From contig JAGBRC010000022.1 in the NCBI GenBank assembly GCA_017632535.1, forward strand, positions 1 through 45,607: DNA of 45,607 nt, read 5' to 3'. The position numbers and the translations under genes were made by a program. This DNA is from Aeriscardovia sp. GTDB taxonomy: Bacteria > Actinomycetota > Actinomycetes > Actinomycetales > Bifidobacteriaceae. Under the pieces are notes generated by a model. The model ran no database searches. It was not told the DNA's origin and saw only the letters and a list, made by a program, of their open reading frames with translations. Below are positions 42,516 through 45,607 of this stretch, piece by piece; the first letter of the stretch is position 1; the number at the start of each line of letters is the position of its first letter.

Positions 42516-42550
42516 AGTCTCCTGCCTCCCATTTGACGCGCTTTTGCCCC

Positions 42551-43168
42551 TCAGTCCTCAGTCAGGAGGCACTCTCTTTTGATCCAGTTGACGACCTTGT
42601 CCACGCCTTCGCCGGTCATGAGGTTGGTGAAGAAGAAGCTGCCGGGCTTACGGAACTTCTCGGTGTCCTGCTCCATCCTCTTGAGATCAGCTCCGACATA
42701 GGGGGCGAGATCAGTCTTGTTGATTATGAACAGATCGCTCTTTATCATGCCTTGACCGGCCTTGCGAGGTATCTTTTCCCCTTCGGGAACCCCGATTATG
42801 TAAATGGAAAAATCTACCAGCTCAGGGCTGAAAGTGGCCGCAAGGTTGTCGCCGCCGCTCTCCACAAAGACCAAATCCAGATCGGGATACCTCTTCTCGA
42901 GCTCCTCTATCCCGGCCTCGTTCATAGACACGTCCTCGCGGATGGCGGTGTGGGGGCATCCCCCCGTTTCAATCCCGATAATGCGGTCGTCTTCGAGCAC
43001 GGAGTTCTGGCGCATGTACTCGGCGTCGATCTTGGTGTAGATGTCGTTGGTGATGACCCCTATGGAGTAGTCCTTGGCCATGACGGCGCAAAGATCTTCC
43101 AGGAGCTTGGTCTTTCCGGATCCGACGGGGCCTCCGACCCCAATTATCACAGGCTTGCCGTTAGACAT
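42551..43168 (-). CDS. ureG: Urease accessory GTPase UreG
   Basis: SIMIBI GTPase that powers nickel insertion into urease. The 205 residues show the P-loop [14 protein letters not shown], switch region [31 protein letters not shown] (the metal-binding CPH motif), [18 protein letters not shown] and the NKTD-like base motif [13 protein letters not shown] at 43168 has AGGAGGGG 2 bases upstream. Confidence 0.96.
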   Translation of the reverse strand: MSNGKPVIIGVGGPVGSGKTKLLEDLCAVMAKDYSIGVITNDIYTKIDAEYMRQNSVLEDDRIIGIETGGCPHTAIREDVSMNEAGIEELEKRYPDLDLVFVESGGDNLAATFSPELVDFSIYIIGVPEGEKIPRKAGQGMIKSDLFIINKTDLAPYVGADLKRMEQDTEKFRKPGSFFFTNLMTGEGVDKVVNWIKRECLLTED

Positions 43169-43182
43169 AACCCCTCCTAAAA

Positions 43183-43932
43183 CTAAGACATAAACAAACG
43201 GAACACGGTGGTCTCATGCCGGATCTGGGCGAGCTCCACCCCGGGCACGGACGCCCCCAGGTAAGACTCGTCAAGCCCCTCTATAGCCGAAGAAAGCTTG
43301 ATGATGTCTCCAAAGATTGTGTGCAGGATGTCCTGGCCCGCCTTCTGGCCCAAAGGAATAGCCCTGACCGCGTTCTGAACCATAGTAGTGACGATGCTGT
43401 AGGAGTAGTAGCACACGCTCTGGCGGAAATCCGCCCCCTGCATGTGCATAAAGAGGGCGAAGGCTATGGCCTGGTTTCCGAAGGCCTTGCCCTCTTTAAT
43501 CCTTATGCGGTATTCCCGCAAAATTTCCACTTCCTTGGCATCCATATAACCGTAAAGCCGGATGAGCAGGTCTATCATCTGGACCGCTATCAGGCTCGCG
43601 CCCTTTCTGGTCTCAAGAGCCGCGGCGGACAGGGTCAAAATCCTGTCTATCTGCCAGATTTTGTCGTAGTCCCCCTTGTCTAGGGCCTCCATAGTCAGCT
43701 TTACAGCCAAACCCTCTCCCCACTTGAATTGAGTCTCTAGGTAAACCGAGAGCCACTTTTCAAATGAGGGGGCATCGTGGACCACCCCATCTCTGAGGTA
43801 AGTCTCCATGCCGTAGGAGTGGTTAAAAGTCCCGATGGGAAAAGTAGAATCGCATACCTGGAAAATTTCCAGGTTCTTCTCTATCTCCCCGTATTCTTCT
43901 TCTTTGGCTGTGCGCCCTTCCTTGCTGCTCAT
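43183..43932 (-). CDS. ureF: Urease accessory protein UreF
   Basis: All-helical partner of UreG and UreD, 249 residues. The family's start [20 protein letters not shown] is clear, followed by [26 protein letters not shown], and [19 protein letters not shown] near the C-terminus. An extension of about 25 residues, charged, precedes the conserved domain. ATG at 43932 has AAGGCGG 5 bases upstream. Confidence 0.94.
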   Translation of the reverse strand: MSSKEGRTAKEEEYGEIEKNLEIFQVCDSTFPIGTFNHSYGMETYLRDGVVHDAPSFEKWLSVYLETQFKWGEGLAVKLTMEALDKGDYDKIWQIDRILTLSAAALETRKGASLIAVQMIDLLIRLYGYMDAKEVEILREYRIRIKEGKAFGNQAIAFALFMHMQGADFRQSVCYYSYSIVTTMVQNAVRAIPLGQKAGQDILHTIFGDIIKLSSAIEGLDESYLGASVPGVELAQIRHETTVFRLFMS

Positions 43933-43951
43933 TAAGACCGCCTTTTAGAAA

Positions 43952-44422
43952 TCAGTACCTCAGATCCACGTGCTCCAACGGCTCAGAGAGGGTGATCTCT
44001 TCCAAGTCATAAGGAATGTGGTTGTGATCGAGGATCTTTTCCACCACCGGATCCCTTTCGAGGATGATGGTGCCGTTCTCAATCTTCACCGGCTTGTGAG
44101 TGTTGCCCAGAAGATGGGCTATGACTCCCATTTGGTCAATATCTTTAGGCTTGATGACGATCATCTCCTGGGACTGAGTGTGTATGACGACCAGGGTCTC
44201 CCCTTCGTCATCGTCCATCTTTTTGCAGATGATGTCCCCGCTCTTGAGGGGAAGGTTTTTCCTGTCCAGCCTCATGCGGTATTCGTGGCCGTGATCGGAA
44301 GTGACCCGGTGGATTGGCTTTGCCAAATCCTCGTTGTCCATGTAAACGGTCTCTATATGATATTTCCCGGCATCCGGATAGGTGTCGACATTGCCTATTA
44401 TCTCTTCAATAATGTCGTCCAT
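43952..44422 (-). CDS. ureE: Urease accessory nickel-binding protein UreE
   Basis: Nickel chaperone, 156 residues. HRVTSDHGHEYRMRLDRK marks the N-terminal domain, VIHTQSQEMIVIKPKD the middle, and HLLGNTHKPVKIENG the metal-binding region with its conserved histidines. It lacks the long histidine-rich tail of some UreE proteins; the C-terminus has only DHNHIPYDLEE. ATG at 44422 follows a 91-base gap from ureC with possible RNA structure. Confidence 0.94.
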   Translation of the reverse strand: MDDIIEEIIGNVDTYPDAGKYHIETVYMDNEDLAKPIHRVTSDHGHEYRMRLDRKNLPLKSGDIICKKMDDDEGETLVVIHTQSQEMIVIKPKDIDQMGVIAHLLGNTHKPVKIENGTIILERDPVVEKILDHNHIPYDLEEITLSEPLEHVDLRY

Positions 44423-44435
44423 GCTGCCTTCTTAT

Positions 44436-44482
44436 AAAAAAAGGAACTTAGTGGGTGCAGTCCTTTTGACGGGGCTGCATCC
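44436..44482 (-). other. Possible attenuator or pseudoknot between ureC and ureE
   Basis: On the minus strand GGATGCAG (44475-44482) pairs with CTGCACCC (44453-44460) with one mismatch, and AAAAGGA (44461-44467) pairs with TCCTTTT (44439-44445), which is followed by more T. The arms interleave, so they would form an H-type pseudoknot or two competing hairpins, the second terminator-like. Confidence 0.45.
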
Positions 44483-44513
44483 TTCTCATTCTATCTGTAC
44501 GAAATCGAGGGAA

Positions 44514-45607
<1,094 letters not shown>

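Overview
This 45.6-kb window is a gene-dense stretch of an actinobacterial (Actinomycetota) chromosome of moderate GC content. The call rests on families largely confined to that phylum: SepH (DUF3071), CrgA, DUF4193, DUF3073, a DUF3516-type DEAD/DEAH helicase, an actinobacterial DUF349 protein, FprA-type ferredoxin reductase, a class E-like sortase next to crgA, a bacterial sterol-carrier-like protein and tandem clpP genes behind tig. Gene content and order suggest Bifidobacteriaceae or a close relative that carries urease; this finer placement is inference. GTG and TTG starts behind strong AGGAGG sites are common. No insertion sequence, phage, CRISPR array or plasmid signature was seen.

Layout. 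1-3259 (minus): translation block def, rpsB, tsf, pyrH and the start of frr, followed by tRNA-Asn(GUU) on plus. 3449-6675: divergent pair of a substrate-binding-like lipoprotein and a long-chain acyl-CoA ligase around a 15-bp palindrome. 6677-9320 (minus): tig-clpP1-clpP2. 9364-18362 (minus): RNase D, small SPOR-like protein, NAD synthetase, DUF3516 helicase, aspS, hisS. 18492-24830: DUF349 protein (+), rel-dut-DUF4193 (-), sepH (+), nucleotide pyrophosphatase/phosphodiesterase-like protein (-). 24904-27470 (minus): sugar porter and sortase. 27557-30139 (plus): crgA, two small membrane proteins of unknown function interleaved with a sterol-carrier-like protein, and a FemAB-family aminoacyltransferase; this looks like a cell-envelope and division neighbourhood. 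30148-33831 (minus): HD-domain hydrolase, tRNA-Gly(CCC), fprA, htrA. 33985-38705: tgt, DUF3073, trpS, rlmB and an orphan sugar-type ABC ATPase. 38787-41573 (plus): cytosolic Ser/Thr kinase, polytopic membrane protein with an acidic N-terminus, DsbA-like membrane-anchored thioredoxin-fold protein. 41643-45607 (minus): urease accessory genes ureE-F-G-D behind ureC, which runs off the window end.

The most notable observations are these. At least two genes, the sortase and the membrane protein after the kinase, appear to start at AUU: each has a good Shine-Dalgarno site, a long coding frame and no AUG, GUG or UUG at the right place; the helicase may be a third. The kinase/membrane-protein/DsbA module has no obvious assigned function. 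A possible pseudoknot or attenuator lies between ureC and ureE. A perfect inverted repeat sits next to a TATAAT in front of tig-clpP1-clpP2. Convergent genes repeatedly interleave their 3' ends without room for intrinsic terminators. Most of the window is housekeeping sequence and I saw no defence or mobile system.
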